NCBI GenBank assembly: GCA_910585905.1
Contig: CAJUID010000009.1
Location: forward strand, 19,180-83,179
Source: an uncultured Lachnospiraceae bacterium
GTDB lineage: Bacteria > Bacillota > Clostridia > Lachnospirales > Lachnospiraceae
Direction of reading: 5' to 3'
Length of the DNA: 64,000 nucleotides
This document shows, piece after piece, positions 44,803 through 54,209 of the stretch. Made by a program: the position numbers and the translations under genes. Under the pieces are notes generated by a model that saw only the letters and a program-made list of their open reading frames with translations, ran no database searches and was not told where the DNA came from. Position 1 is the first letter of the stretch. Each line of letters opens with the position of its first letter.

Positions 44803-45769
44803 TGGTCAGGCAGTAGCTGTTGCAAAGCGTTCAAAGTTTAACAAAGACAAATTTCGGAAGTTTATGCTTGGGACGAAAGAGAAGCAAGGCTTTCTGAAAG
44901 TATTTTGTATTTACGCTTTACTGATCTGTATCGGTTTTATCTATGTAAATCCGATTTTGCATATGATAAGCAGAAGTTTTATGTCATTAAATGACCTGCT
45001 GGATTCATCTGTAAACTGGATTCCGAGCGCGATTGACCTGTCGAACTATGCACAGGCAGCAAAGAGTATGGATTTCTGGAGTTCTTTAGGAAAAAGTATT
45101 ATTATTGCCGGTGTTCCGACTATCTGTAACTTGATTTCTTGTTCCATTATCGGTTATGGGCTGGCACGGTTTGAATTTCCGGGCAGAGGTGCTGTATTAG
45201 GGATTATCCTGTTTACCTTTATTCTGCCAAGCCAGATTACAATGATTTCTACTTATTTGCTGTATACGAACATGGGAATCCTTGGAACACTCTGGGCATT
45301 TATTTTACCAGCTTTGTTCGGAATGGGAATCAATGCACCAATCTTTATCCTGATTTTCTGGCAGTTCTTTAGGCAAGTGCCGAAGGTACTGATTGAGGCA
45401 GCACAGATTGATGGGGCAGGCTATCTGAAATCATTCTTTAAGATTTCGCTGCCTTCTGCAGCACCAGCTATTATTACAGTATCACTGTTCTCTTTTGTAT
45501 GGTACTGGAATGAGTCATATCTGACAGAACTGTATGTTTCTGGTGTTAAGGTTAAGACAGGTTGGACATCGCTTGTTATCCAGCTTGACAACTTTGCCAC
45601 AAACTATTCAGCTTATGCACAGACGGCTACTGGTGGGGCTACCAGACTGAATGAATCTATTAATATGGCAGGTACTATGCTTAGTGTGCTGCCGTTGATG
45701 CTGATGTATTTTGTACTGCAGAGATACTTTGTTGAGAGTATTGACCGTACTGGTATTACTGGTGAATAA
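44762..45769 (+). CDS. ABC sugar permease, MalG-like (second pair)
   Basis: The 335-residue protein has a basic N-terminal extension of about 40 residues, six helices and the EAA loop KVLIEAAQIDGAGYLKSFFKI. It overlaps the end of the MalF-like gene by 41 bases. ATG 44762 is preferred over GTG 44753 because AAGGAGGAG is too close to the GTG. Confidence 0.92.
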   Translation: MQKREKENKQNSTNGQAVAVAKRSKFNKDKFRKFMLGTKEKQGFLKVFCIYALLICIGFIYVNPILHMISRSFMSLNDLLDSSVNWIPSAIDLSNYAQAAKSMDFWSSLGKSIIIAGVPTICNLISCSIIGYGLARFEFPGRGAVLGIILFTFILPSQITMISTYLLYTNMGILGTLWAFILPALFGMGINAPIFILIFWQFFRQVPKVLIEAAQIDGAGYLKSFFKISLPSAAPAIITVSLFSFVWYWNESYLTELYVSGVKVKTGWTSLVIQLDNFATNYSAYAQTATGGATRLNESINMAGTMLSVLPLMLMYFVLQRYFVESIDRTGITGE

Positions 45770-45815
45770 TGGATATAAAGTATTTTACAAAAAACTATAG
45801 AAGTTTTGATATATC

Positions 45816-45826
45816 TATGATATAAT
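45816..45826 (+). promoter_or_regulatory. Extended -10 promoter before the second binding protein
   Basis: TATGATATAAT holds TATAAT at 45821-45826 with the TGn extension; no good -35 is seen, as is common for extended -10 promoters. It lies 70 bases before the binding protein gene and may boost its expression over the permeases. Confidence 0.6.
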
Positions 45827-45895
45827 CAACTAATGAATGCAAAGTGTTTTAAGTGCTTATCAAAAGTCATTGCATATTAGAAAAGGAGGAAGATT

Positions 45896-47467
45896 ATGAG
45901 AAAAAAATTATTAGCTATGATGCTGACTATGTCCATGGCAATTGGATTGGTTGGCTGTGGCGGCGGTAAGCAGAGTGAGGTTCCTGACAGCGGCAAGGTT
46001 AAGATGTCAAATGAGACGGAGACGGTGGAAATTGATGGTATTAAGTATACCAAGGCCAAAGACCTGACAGAAGAGGAGATTGAGCTTACGTATTTCCACT
46101 TTGACCAGGATGAGACGGTTACATACTTAAAAGAGCGTTTTGAGCAGATTTATCCTAATATTCATGTAAATCCGGTATATGAAAACGTAAAGACATATAA
46201 TGATACATTGCTGTCATTGGTAAACAGTGGTGATACACCAGATGTTATTATGTTTTCTGACGCTGATTTTGCATTGAGCAACTCTCTTCTTGCAGATATT
46301 ACAGAGCTTTGGAAGTCAGACCCGGAGACAAAAGAGGTAGCTAGTACAGTAAATGACTGTGGTCTTGGCTGCTTTGCTACAGATAAGCGTTTTGCAGTAC
46401 CTGTTAAGTTCTTCCCAGGTGCTATGTTCATAGACAAGAATGTGCTGACAAAGTTGAATATTGATGTACCTTCCAGAAATTGGACATGGGATCAGATGAT
46501 TAAGTTGATTAAGGATTGTACAGTTAAGGATTCAGATGATGGTATGCCATACTATGGATGTGGATTCTATAACAGACTCGATTCTTATTATGGAATTGCT
46601 GCAGCACAGACAGTACAGGGTGAGTTTGGATTTGACGGCAATAAATTTGACTTAACTGCATGGGCGATTGGCGAGCAGGAATTTGCAGACCTGAAGCAGG
46701 GCGGTTATATTGCACCTTCTACAGAAACTATTGAGATGGAACAGTGGATGGGTGACTTCCAGGGCTGGTGTGGTGCTTCCTCCCATGTAGCATTGTTTAC
46801 AGAGGCATTCTGGACCTACCAGAACACATGGGCAACAGAGAACTACAAGCAGTATAACCTTGATATCATTCCTTATGTTGTTCCTGCTGTAAGCGAGGAA
46901 GATGCAAAGGCTACCCACCATACAATTGCAACAATCGACTTTGGTGGATTAACAACATCTTGCCAGTATCCACGTGAGGCATATGAGTTACTGAAATTTA
47001 TGTCATTTGGTAAAGATGGATGGAAGACAAGAATCCAGTTATACAATGATGAGTCACAGAAAAACTCCAGTGGACTTCCTCTGAAGCAGGATGTTATGCC
47101 AGCTCCAATCACAACAGACGAAGAGGTTTGGGATCAGTATATCGAAATGTACTGCAAGGGTATGGATGATGAGCATGTAGGATATTGGAAAGAGTTCTTT
47201 GACAGCTGTATGCAGCCAATCCCATATGGATGGACCAGCATCGCAGGTTACTGGAACTACTGTGATGAGTATTTCAATAAACTGGATATCCATAATAAGG
47301 TAGACAGTGGTGAGTGGAAAGCTGCAGATAAGGTAGATGAAGCAACCACAAAGGCAAACTATTACCACGCATCAGCAATGCTGCAGTACTTTGGACCAGA
47401 AGGATATGATATTCTTTCTGATGAAGAGATTAAGAAGTATGAAGATATGGTAAAAGAAAATTCATAA
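45896..47467 (+). CDS. ABC sugar-binding lipoprotein
   Basis: The 523-residue protein has a lipoprotein signal with lipobox GLVGC, then a Gly/Ser linker and a family 1 solute-binding fold: LKERFEQIYPNIHVNPVYE, LVNSGDTPDVIMFSD, WTWDQMIKLIKDC, and TCQYPREAYELLKFMSFGKDG. It serves the second permease pair. AAAGGAGG precedes the ATG, and a strong terminator follows the gene. Confidence 0.92.
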   Translation: MRKKLLAMMLTMSMAIGLVGCGGGKQSEVPDSGKVKMSNETETVEIDGIKYTKAKDLTEEEIELTYFHFDQDETVTYLKERFEQIYPNIHVNPVYENVKTYNDTLLSLVNSGDTPDVIMFSDADFALSNSLLADITELWKSDPETKEVASTVNDCGLGCFATDKRFAVPVKFFPGAMFIDKNVLTKLNIDVPSRNWTWDQMIKLIKDCTVKDSDDGMPYYGCGFYNRLDSYYGIAAAQTVQGEFGFDGNKFDLTAWAIGEQEFADLKQGGYIAPSTETIEMEQWMGDFQGWCGASSHVALFTEAFWTYQNTWATENYKQYNLDIIPYVVPAVSEEDAKATHHTIATIDFGGLTTSCQYPREAYELLKFMSFGKDGWKTRIQLYNDESQKNSSGLPLKQDVMPAPITTDEEVWDQYIEMYCKGMDDEHVGYWKEFFDSCMQPIPYGWTSIAGYWNYCDEYFNKLDIHNKVDSGEWKAADKVDEATTKANYYHASAMLQYFGPEGYDILSDEEIKKYEDMVKENS

Positions 47468-47510
47468 AGTGGTATGTTTGAAAACTTTATGAGATAAGTG
47501 ATAAACAGAA

Positions 47511-47538
47511 GGGCAAGGCAGGTTACCTTGCCCTTTTG
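47511..47538 (+). terminator. Rho-independent terminator after the ABC operon
   Basis: GGGCAAGG (47511-47518) pairs with CCTTGCCC (47526-47533), followed by TTTTGTT. Confidence 0.88.
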
Positions 47539-47601
47539 TTACATAGAAAGAGATTACTGCTACAGCAGGACGCCAAGAATGTAATGGAGATGGAGGGAAT
47601 T

Positions 47602-49110
47602 ATGGCGAAGTTAATAATAAATGAAGAAAATAGGCTTAGTACAATTGAGCCGGAAGTTTATGGACATTTTTCAGAGCATCTAGGCAGATGTATTTACGAA
47701 GGCATTTATGTGGGTGAGGATTCTGATATTCCAAATGTGAATGGAATGCGCACGGATGTCGTGGAAGCGCTAAAAGAACTTAAGGTTCCAGTGCTGCGCT
47801 GGCCAGGGGGATGTTTTGCAGATGAATACCATTGGAAGGACGGAATAGGACCAAAGGAGAACCGCAAAAAAATGATTAACACACACTGGGGCGGTGTGGT
47901 TGAGGACAATAGCTTTGGGACTCATGAATATATGGAACTTTGCCGTCAGCTTGGTTGTAAAACATATATCAATGGGAATCTTGGAAGTGGAACTGTGCAG
48001 GAGATGTCTGAATGGGTAGAATATATGACATTTAAAGGGGTTTCCCCAATGGCAGACCTTCGCAGGAAAAATGGCCAGGAGGAACCATGGACCATTGATT
48101 ATTTTGGCGTTGGAAATGAAAACTGGGGATGCGGTGGCAATATGACGCCGGAGCACTATGGCAATGAGTACCGCCGCTATCAGACTTATGTCAGGAATTA
48201 TGATGAAGACAAGCCGATTGAGAAGGTATGCTGTGGGGCGAATGTATCAGACTATTACTGGACAGAAGGTGTCTTAGAGACAGCATTTGCCCATACCGAA
48301 GAAAAATTCCATGGCTTTATGGATCATCTCTCTTTGCATTATTATGTCCATCCAGAGGGGTGGGATATTAAGGGAAGCGCTACAGATTTTGATGAAGAAG
48401 TCTGGTATAAGACTTTGTACAAGGCGCTGTATATGGACGAACTGGTTCGCCGCCACGGTGGAATCATGGACAAATATGACCCAGATAAGAAAATTGGGAT
48501 GTGCGTGGATGAGTGGGGCGCATGGTATACCAATGAACCAGGAACAAATCCTGGATTTTTGTATCAGCAGAATACAGTCCGCGATGCATTGATTGCGGGT
48601 ATTACATTAAACATCTTTAATAAGCATTGTGACAGGGTTAAAATTGCTGCACTGGCACAGGTGGTAAATGTGCTGCAGGCTGTAATTCTGACGGAAGGTG
48701 CTCAGATGATCAAGACGCCGACCTACCATGTAATGCATATGTATCGTCACCATCAGGGAGCAGACCTTTTAGAAAGTGCTATTACTGGTGTTGAAGAAAT
48801 TGGCATGGGCGAGTGGAAGGTTCCGAAAGTAACAGAATCTGTTTCTCTGGGGGAGGATGGATTAATTACCATTACATTGAATAACCTGTCAATTGAGTCT
48901 GGCGAGAAGATTGAAATCGGGTTGGCAGGTAGCGGCTATCAGGTAGCAGAGGCAAAGGTTGTAACAAATGCTGATATGCATGCCCGCAATACATTTGAAC
49001 TTCCAGAGGAAGTGACAGAGGCAGAGTTTAGTGACTATGTTGTGAGTGAAGGCGGGATTATCGTTAATATGCCTAAGAACAGTGTGTTGGAACTTCGCTT
49101 AAAAAAATAG
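47602..49110 (+). CDS. abfA: Intracellular alpha-L-arabinofuranosidase, GH51
   Basis: The 502-residue protein has no signal peptide and the usual GH51 length. Conserved blocks are EPEVYGHFSEHLGRCIYEGI, LRWPGGCFADEYHWKDGIGP, the acid/base E173 in GVGNENWGCGG and the nucleophile E304 in CVDEWGAWY. A C-terminal beta-sandwich follows. It releases L-arabinose from imported arabino-oligosaccharides. ATG 47602 behind ATGGAGGG is preferred over 47536, which lies in the terminator. No new promoter is evident in the short gap. Confidence 0.95.
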   Translation: MAKLIINEENRLSTIEPEVYGHFSEHLGRCIYEGIYVGEDSDIPNVNGMRTDVVEALKELKVPVLRWPGGCFADEYHWKDGIGPKENRKKMINTHWGGVVEDNSFGTHEYMELCRQLGCKTYINGNLGSGTVQEMSEWVEYMTFKGVSPMADLRRKNGQEEPWTIDYFGVGNENWGCGGNMTPEHYGNEYRRYQTYVRNYDEDKPIEKVCCGANVSDYYWTEGVLETAFAHTEEKFHGFMDHLSLHYYVHPEGWDIKGSATDFDEEVWYKTLYKALYMDELVRRHGGIMDKYDPDKKIGMCVDEWGAWYTNEPGTNPGFLYQQNTVRDALIAGITLNIFNKHCDRVKIAALAQVVNVLQAVILTEGAQMIKTPTYHVMHMYRHHQGADLLESAITGVEEIGMGEWKVPKVTESVSLGEDGLITITLNNLSIESGEKIEIGLAGSGYQVAEAKVVTNADMHARNTFELPEEVTEAEFSDYVVSEGGIIVNMPKNSVLELRLKK

Positions 49111-49133
49111 ATTAGTCATAAGGAGTTATGTGG

Positions 49134-49379
49134 ATGGCTGGTGTATGTAAAAAATGCCTTTTGCGGGAAATGGCGGAGGCAGATGCAAAAAAGATTGCCG
49201 CCTATAGGGATGCGATCAAAGAGAAAGACCGTGTTGCAGAAGCGGAGTATGAGGCAAGGCTTGCTGTGTGCAAGTCCTGTGATTTCTTAAATGCTGGAAC
49301 CTGCGGCGCCTGTGGGTGTTATGTGGAACTGCGGGCGGCGGCCAAAACAGGCAAATGTCCATACAAAAAGTGGAAATAA
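49134..49379 (+). CDS. Small Cys-rich zinc-ribbon protein (DUF6171-type)
   Basis: The 81-residue protein has three Cys pairs or clusters: CKKCLLREM at the start, then CKSCDFLNAGTCGACGCYVE and a final CP, spaced as in a zinc-binding protein. RLAVCKSCDFL and VELRAAAKTGKCP fit the DUF6171 pattern as I recall it. ATG 49134 is chosen because AAGGAG is only two bases from ATG 49128. The function is unknown. Confidence 0.75.
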   Translation: MAGVCKKCLLREMAEADAKKIAAYRDAIKEKDRVAEAEYEARLAVCKSCDFLNAGTCGACGCYVELRAAAKTGKCPYKKWK

Positions 49380-49391
49380 AGAGGACAATGA

Positions 49392-49442
49392 AAAAGGGAA
49401 TGGTGCTTTGAATATTTATTATTCAAAGTGCCATTCCCTTTG
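49392..49442. terminator. Strong bidirectional terminator
   Basis: AAAGGGAATGG and CTTTGAATA pair with TTATTCAAAG and CCATTCCCTTT to form a nearly perfect stem of about 22 bp with a small loop. It lies between convergent genes, with T runs on both strands. Confidence 0.9.
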
Positions 49443-49479
49443 TTTAAAAGTATTTTAAGTGAATCAATATTTGGTACTA

Positions 49480-52400
49480 CTATTTCTTTGTTACTTTTAC
49501 TTTTACAGTTGCTTTACTGCTCTTGCATTTTGCAGTAATTGTGGCGGTTCCTGCTTTTTTTGCAGTAGCTTTGCCAGATTTTTTGTTGATGGCAAGAACA
49601 GACTTCTTAGAGGAACTCCAAGTAATGGAAGATGTCTTGAAGCCATAACCTTTTGCCTTAAAGGTAAAGGATTTACCAGCTTTGATGCTTGTTTTCTTTT
49701 TAGAGATCTTTACATATGCTTTTTTTACTGTAATCTTTTTTGTAAAGGTCTGTGTCTTGTTATCGCCATTTGTAAGTGTTACCGTGATAGTAGCAGTACC
49801 TGCCTTTTTTGCAGTAACTGTACCAGATGTGTCAACAGCGGCAATGGAAGCATCTGAAGAGCTGAAAGTTGTCGTATAAGTGAAATCAGCGCTGCCAGAT
49901 ATAGAAATCTTGGAAGTATTATTGGTATCGCCACCATAGTAAATTGTACTTTTGCTTGCGGAGCAGGAGAAGTTCGGATAAGAACCCTTTTCTGCCTTAT
50001 ATTTTGCAGCAACTTCGCTGGCGCTTAGTGGGGCGGTATATAAGTCTACGTTGTCAATGCTGGCACCTGCGATATCCTGTGTGGCAAATAATGTACCACT
50101 TCCAACGCGGATATCATTGATTTTTGCCATATTCTCTGCAGTTAGAATACTCTTAAGGACTCTGGTATCCGTGGAGCGTACTTCTCCATTAATGTATACT
50201 GTGATGCCGGTTGGTGAAACAGTACAAGTAATCAGATTCCATGTGTTAGAGTCAGGAGCTAGTCCTTCTGAACTGCTTACACTTAGATTTTGGTCACGGA
50301 TAGTTCCAAATCCACCTACAAATAGGGCAGTTGCAGGAAGCATATTTTTATCGCCCGAAGTTTTCGCTTCAAATAATGCAGAATGCTCCAGTGTGGAGCT
50401 GCTGCATTTTGCCCACATACTTACAGTAAAACCTGAATCACCTATGTTTTTAAATACATCTGATGGCAAAGCGAGATAATTCTTGCCACTTGTACCAGAA
50501 CTATTCTTGATTGTCAGCACGTTTCCGGCAAATGTATCAGATGTAATAGAAGCACTTCCCTGAAGGGTAGCTTCTGCAGTATTTGTTCCAGTGCTCACCA
50601 CTTTTTTATCGGTTACGTTTTCGAAATCATATCGGTAATCTGGTTTTAAATTAGAAGACAAAACAGTAGTCTTATATTCTTTGGTGGTTGATTCTGAGCC
50701 ATTGGTAAGTGTAGCTGTCAGAGTTATTTCAGTATCCTCTGCCGGACGGGTTACCTTACCAGTGTTTGAAATTACATCTGCATTGCTGGAACTCCAAGAA
50801 ATTTTTGTATTTTGGAATCCAGAGGTTGGCAATGTAAGGTCGCCGGTTGTCTTGGAAGTAATGATTAGCTCACCTTCCATGTTGTTAGCTGCCCTATCAA
50901 GCGCCTCTTTGTCAGTGTATTGATATGCTTCTTTTCTCACACCCCAGATAGTCTGGTTATTTGTGCCGATAGCGGTAAATGTCATTCTTTTTTCACATGT
51001 TGCAGATTCATCGTGTTGCTGGAAAAAGACGCCGCTGTAAGTTACACCGTCGATAACAGCACTCATATGGTAAGAGCCGTCTTTTGATGTCCATGTGCCT
51101 TTTATTGCACCAGAAATCGTTCCATCCGCATTCAGTTTAATATTCTGTGGTTTCTTAACGTTTGCATTGTCAACATTTGTGCCGTGATTAATATATTCAT
51201 AATCACCTACGATGCTATCTTTATCATAGCCTGTTTCGGATATCTTATCACCTTTGTTTTCAAATACAGCAGTAACAGGCCAACCCTCTTCATTGATAAA
51301 TTGCTGATGTACACGCACTTCATGTATTTCACCACGATTATCAAAGCGGGTGTGGTAGATCAGATAACGGTTTCCATCGCTGTCAATCAAGGCAGAATTA
51401 TGGCCTGGCGCCTTGTATCCAAGCTGGTTGGTGGAGAACTTATAATTTCCCATTACTTTTACACCATGGTCGAGACGGGTTGTGAGCTGCACGTCATCGT
51501 AATCATTCCCCGCAGCATCTAAATATGGGCCGTCTGGAGATTTGGAGCGGAACATGCGCATATGGTATCCGCCGTTTGCTGTTAAGGCATCATAGGATAC
51601 ATATAAATAATAATAATCACTTTCTTTGTCATACAGAATATATGGCCCTTCGCCAGTTGACCAGTGATTCTTGCCCCCCAGGTGAGTACCAAAGTAGGCG
51701 TCTACTGTCCGTCCGTCAGCGGTAGTAGATGTTTTTCCAGGATAAATAGCTGCACCAGTTTTTGGGTCAATCTCAAGAAGGAAAATACCGCCAGAGAAAG
51801 AACCATAAGTCATCCAAAGTTTACCGTCCTTATCATAGAATACAGTAGGATCGATGGCATTCGGCGCATAACGGAAGTTATAGGAAATTCCGTCAAACCA
51901 GTCTTTATTAATGCCGTCCAGCTTGCCATCAGCAATTAACTCATCAATATTCGTATTTTTGTAGGAAAGCTTACCGCTGGCAACATTGTCAAATCCAGAA
52001 TAAACCAAGGTATCTACTACATCATATGGTCCCTCGATGTTTTGGGAAACACCGTAGGCGATAGCGGAACGACTCCAGGTGGAAGTGGTACAGAAATACA
52101 TCATATAAGCTCCGGTAGAGCCGTCTGCATTAACATAATCTTTGTTCCAGAATACATCCGGTGCCCAGACATGGTACAGACCGTCATCGGTGTCGCCTTT
52201 GTTTCCGGCCCACTCAAAAGGTTCTTTTAGATTTTTGTCCAGGTCGCCAAATATTACGTTATTTTTGGCAGTATACCCATTTGTAAATGAGGTCCAGTTT
52301 ACCAGGTCTTTTGACTTTGCTGCATCAATATGGGAACCGAAAGCATAATAATACCCGTCTGTTGCCTCTGTAATAGATGGGTCATGAACGGAAACCCTTG

Positions 52401-52530
52401 CAGGCGAAGTAGTTAAAGTGGTAACAGATGCAGCCGCGGCAGTATCCGTATCTGGCGGAACTGTTATGGCTGTTGCTGCCAGTGCCACAGTCATAACACA
52501 GGACACTAGCTTTTTAACGCTTTTTTTCAT
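49480..52530 (-). CDS. Secreted endo-alpha-1,5-L-arabinanase-type GH43, multidomain
   Basis: The 1016-residue protein has a signal peptide (SCVMTVALAATAITV). The GH43 propeller (about 42-430) shows D50 in SVHDPSI, NAIDPTVFYD and STGEGPYILYD for the third acid; WAPDVFWN and GSFSGGIFLLEID match arabinanases. A C-terminal barrel (about 440-540, ending IWGVRKEAY), an Ig-like domain (about 555-635), a LamG domain (about 640-840) and two Ig-like Big_2 repeats with a Lys-rich end (about 855-1016) follow. It should cut the arabinan backbone outside the cell, feeding GH127 and the importers. The catalytic part resembles the lipoprotein at 32002. Confidence 0.9.
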   Translation of the reverse strand: MKKSVKKLVSCVMTVALAATAITVPPDTDTAAAASVTTLTTSPARVSVHDPSITEATDGYYYAFGSHIDAAKSKDLVNWTSFTNGYTAKNNVIFGDLDKNLKEPFEWAGNKGDTDDGLYHVWAPDVFWNKDYVNADGSTGAYMMYFCTTSTWSRSAIAYGVSQNIEGPYDVVDTLVYSGFDNVASGKLSYKNTNIDELIADGKLDGINKDWFDGISYNFRYAPNAIDPTVFYDKDGKLWMTYGSFSGGIFLLEIDPKTGAAIYPGKTSTTADGRTVDAYFGTHLGGKNHWSTGEGPYILYDKESDYYYLYVSYDALTANGGYHMRMFRSKSPDGPYLDAAGNDYDDVQLTTRLDHGVKVMGNYKFSTNQLGYKAPGHNSALIDSDGNRYLIYHTRFDNRGEIHEVRVHQQFINEEGWPVTAVFENKGDKISETGYDKDSIVGDYEYINHGTNVDNANVKKPQNIKLNADGTISGAIKGTWTSKDGSYHMSAVIDGVTYSGVFFQQHDESATCEKRMTFTAIGTNNQTIWGVRKEAYQYTDKEALDRAANNMEGELIITSKTTGDLTLPTSGFQNTKISWSSSNADVISNTGKVTRPAEDTEITLTATLTNGSESTTKEYKTTVLSSNLKPDYRYDFENVTDKKVVSTGTNTAEATLQGSASITSDTFAGNVLTIKNSSGTSGKNYLALPSDVFKNIGDSGFTVSMWAKCSSSTLEHSALFEAKTSGDKNMLPATALFVGGFGTIRDQNLSVSSSEGLAPDSNTWNLITCTVSPTGITVYINGEVRSTDTRVLKSILTAENMAKINDIRVGSGTLFATQDIAGASIDNVDLYTAPLSASEVAAKYKAEKGSYPNFSCSASKSTIYYGGDTNNTSKISISGSADFTYTTTFSSSDASIAAVDTSGTVTAKKAGTATITVTLTNGDNKTQTFTKKITVKKAYVKISKKKTSIKAGKSFTFKAKGYGFKTSSITWSSSKKSVLAINKKSGKATAKKAGTATITAKCKSSKATVKVKVTKK

Positions 52531-52591
52531 ATTATTTCCTCCATTTCAAATTCAAGATTACGCTAATGGTTTTTTAGCATAACTAAAGGGT

Positions 52592-52608
52592 ATCATATTT
52601 GTACAAAT
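52592..52608 (-). promoter_or_regulatory. Promoter -10 with palindromic candidate operator for the secreted GH43 gene
   Basis: On the minus strand TATGAT (plus 52592-52597) can serve as -10. It abuts the perfect palindrome ATTTGTACAAAT at 52597-52608. ATTTGTAC is the half-site of the B. subtilis AraR operator, here compressed to 12 bases. A repressor bound here would cover the core promoter. No AraR gene is in the window. Confidence 0.5.
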
Positions 52609-52777
52609 TTTACAATAGAAATGGGGGAAATCAAATTGTGATATTTTTGTGTCAGTCATTTTTCACAGAAATAGGATGCGAATTAATGAAAATTCACTGC
52701 ATATTTACCAATAGTGTAGTATTGCGGATTTGATAAATTAGAAATTTAGGTATAAAGGTATTTCAAAGTTATGAAGC

Positions 52778-53014
52778 TTTATTCCCGCGTAGGCAACAAG
52801 CCAAACGCAATGCTTGCAAGGAACTGAAAGTTCCTTTGCACTTGGCGACTGCGCGCGGGGTGCCGAATATCCGGTGGATGTTCGTTTAGCAACGACCGAA
52901 GCGGAGCGGAGACCTAATACTTCGCCACTTGGGGCGGAACCGGCCAAGGAACCGAAGGGTTCCTTTAGAGAAGCTAAGTCATGCCCTATTGCTCTGCAGC
53001 GGGGCATTTGACTT
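52778..53014 (+). repeat. Structured intergenic repeat, copy 2 (long variant, 237 bp)
   Basis: It starts TTTATTCCCGCG and ends GGGGCATTTGACTT like copies 1 and 3, with GAAGCTAAGTCATGCCC near the end. The middle is expanded and holds AAGGAACTGAAAGTTCCTTT and AAGGAACCGAAGGGTTCCTTT hairpins. It fills much of the 689-base gap between the divergent genes starting at 52530 and 53220. Confidence 0.8.
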
Positions 53015-53143
53015 ATTTAGTGGGAAGTATCCGTATAGCGGATATACTTCTGTCAAAGTAAAGGCAAAATAGAGTGTTTTTTGTGCAAATTGCATGAAAA
53101 AAGCGCTGGAAACACATGGAATTTACAATTTTGCCTAGCTATA

Positions 53144-53172
53144 TTGACAAAGAATGGGGAAAATGCTAAAAT
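53144..53172 (+). promoter_or_regulatory. Strong sigma-A promoter of the LamG protein gene
   Basis: TTGACA (53144-53149), a 17-base spacer and TAAAAT (53167-53172) with TGC just before the -10 make a near-consensus promoter 48 bases before the ATG. Confidence 0.85.
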
Positions 53173-53219
53173 GTTTTAGACATCTTTAAAAAATATTTTA
53201 TTAAAGGAGGAATTTAGAA

Positions 53220-54122
53220 ATGATGAAAAAATTTTTAAGCGGTGTTCTGGTTTCAGCATTAGTTCTTGGAACAGTCAGTGTTGTTAATCCAACAACCGCA
53301 GAAGCTGTATCTGTACCGAAGCCTGCATACACATTCGATATGAACAAGGCTAACAAGAATGTAGTAGCAGTAGCTCGTAAGGGTGACACAAGCAGCATGA
53401 AGCCGGCAGATGTTACAAAAGGTGGTGTTATGCCGACAGAAGCAGCAGCAAAGGGTATCAAGTTAAAGTATGTAAAAGGTAAACATGGCAAAGCTTTATA
53501 CTTAGACAGAAGCAAATCTTATGGAGCACAGTTAAAGGGTGTTAATCTTGGAAGCGGCTCTTGGTCAGTTTCTTTCTGGGTTAAGATTCCAAATGGCATG
53601 GGTGATTTCTCTGCTGTATTCTTTGCAGGTACTGACTTGACAGAGAAGGGTGCTAAGTGGGTTTCTATCACACAGAGAAGAGACTTAGGTGACATTGGTG
53701 GTTCTCCAATTATCTGGTCTCGCGATGCAAAGGCTGTGTATGATAACAACAAAGGTGAATTCCCATGGTACTGCAAGAATGGTGCAGATAAGAATGGTGA
53801 AGCAAAATGGGTAAAAGGTACTGCATTTGACACAAAGAACTGGGTACATGTAGTACTTACTGTAAACACAAAGAAAGAGGGCGTTTACAGCGAGAAGGGC
53901 TCTGAAGGTTATACAAAGAGCGCTCAGGCATTTACATATATCAATGGTAAGGCATACGGAAACGGTGCAGTTTCTAAGGGTGCTATCAACAGCAAGACAA
54001 AATATTTCCTTGGACTGAATGGTTGGGATATCCCGATGAAAGCTTACTATGATGATGTAAAGATTTGGAAGAAAGCATTAACTGCTAAGCAGGTAAAGGC
54101 TCTTTACAAAGCTGATAAATAA
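53220..54122 (+). CDS. Secreted single-domain LamG/concanavalin A-like protein
   Basis: The 300-residue protein has a signal peptide (FLSGVLVSALVLGTVSVV, cleavage near AEA). The rest is one LamG jelly roll: TFDMNKANKN, KGKHGKALYLDRSKSYGAQL, WSVSFWVKIPNGMGDFSAVF, NWVHVVLTVN and AYYDDVKIWKKALTAKQVKAL. No catalytic domain is present. It resembles the LamG parts of the GH127 and GH43 enzymes nearby and may be a free carbohydrate-binding protein. The near-consensus promoter, AAAGGAGG site and own terminator suggest high expression. Confidence 0.8.
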   Translation: MMKKFLSGVLVSALVLGTVSVVNPTTAEAVSVPKPAYTFDMNKANKNVVAVARKGDTSSMKPADVTKGGVMPTEAAAKGIKLKYVKGKHGKALYLDRSKSYGAQLKGVNLGSGSWSVSFWVKIPNGMGDFSAVFFAGTDLTEKGAKWVSITQRRDLGDIGGSPIIWSRDAKAVYDNNKGEFPWYCKNGADKNGEAKWVKGTAFDTKNWVHVVLTVNTKKEGVYSEKGSEGYTKSAQAFTYINGKAYGNGAVSKGAINSKTKYFLGLNGWDIPMKAYYDDVKIWKKALTAKQVKALYKADK

Positions 54123-54158
54123 GATTTTTTAAGAATCTTTGATAGCATAATCGGTGCG

Positions 54159-54209
54159 ATACCGGGTTCGCAGAACTGCATATTGCAGAGTTGTGAACCC
54201 GGTATTTTT
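54159..54209 (+). terminator. Rho-independent terminator after the LamG gene
   Basis: ATACCGGGTTC (54159-54169) pairs with GAACCCGGTAT (54195-54205), with an inner AACTGCA/TGCAGAGTT stem, followed by TTTTT. Confidence 0.9.

Noticed and set aside
49459..49857. Plus-strand open frame opposite the end of the secreted GH43 gene
   Set aside because: It is rich in Cys and Phe, has no ribosome site and lies antisense to a well-supported coding region.
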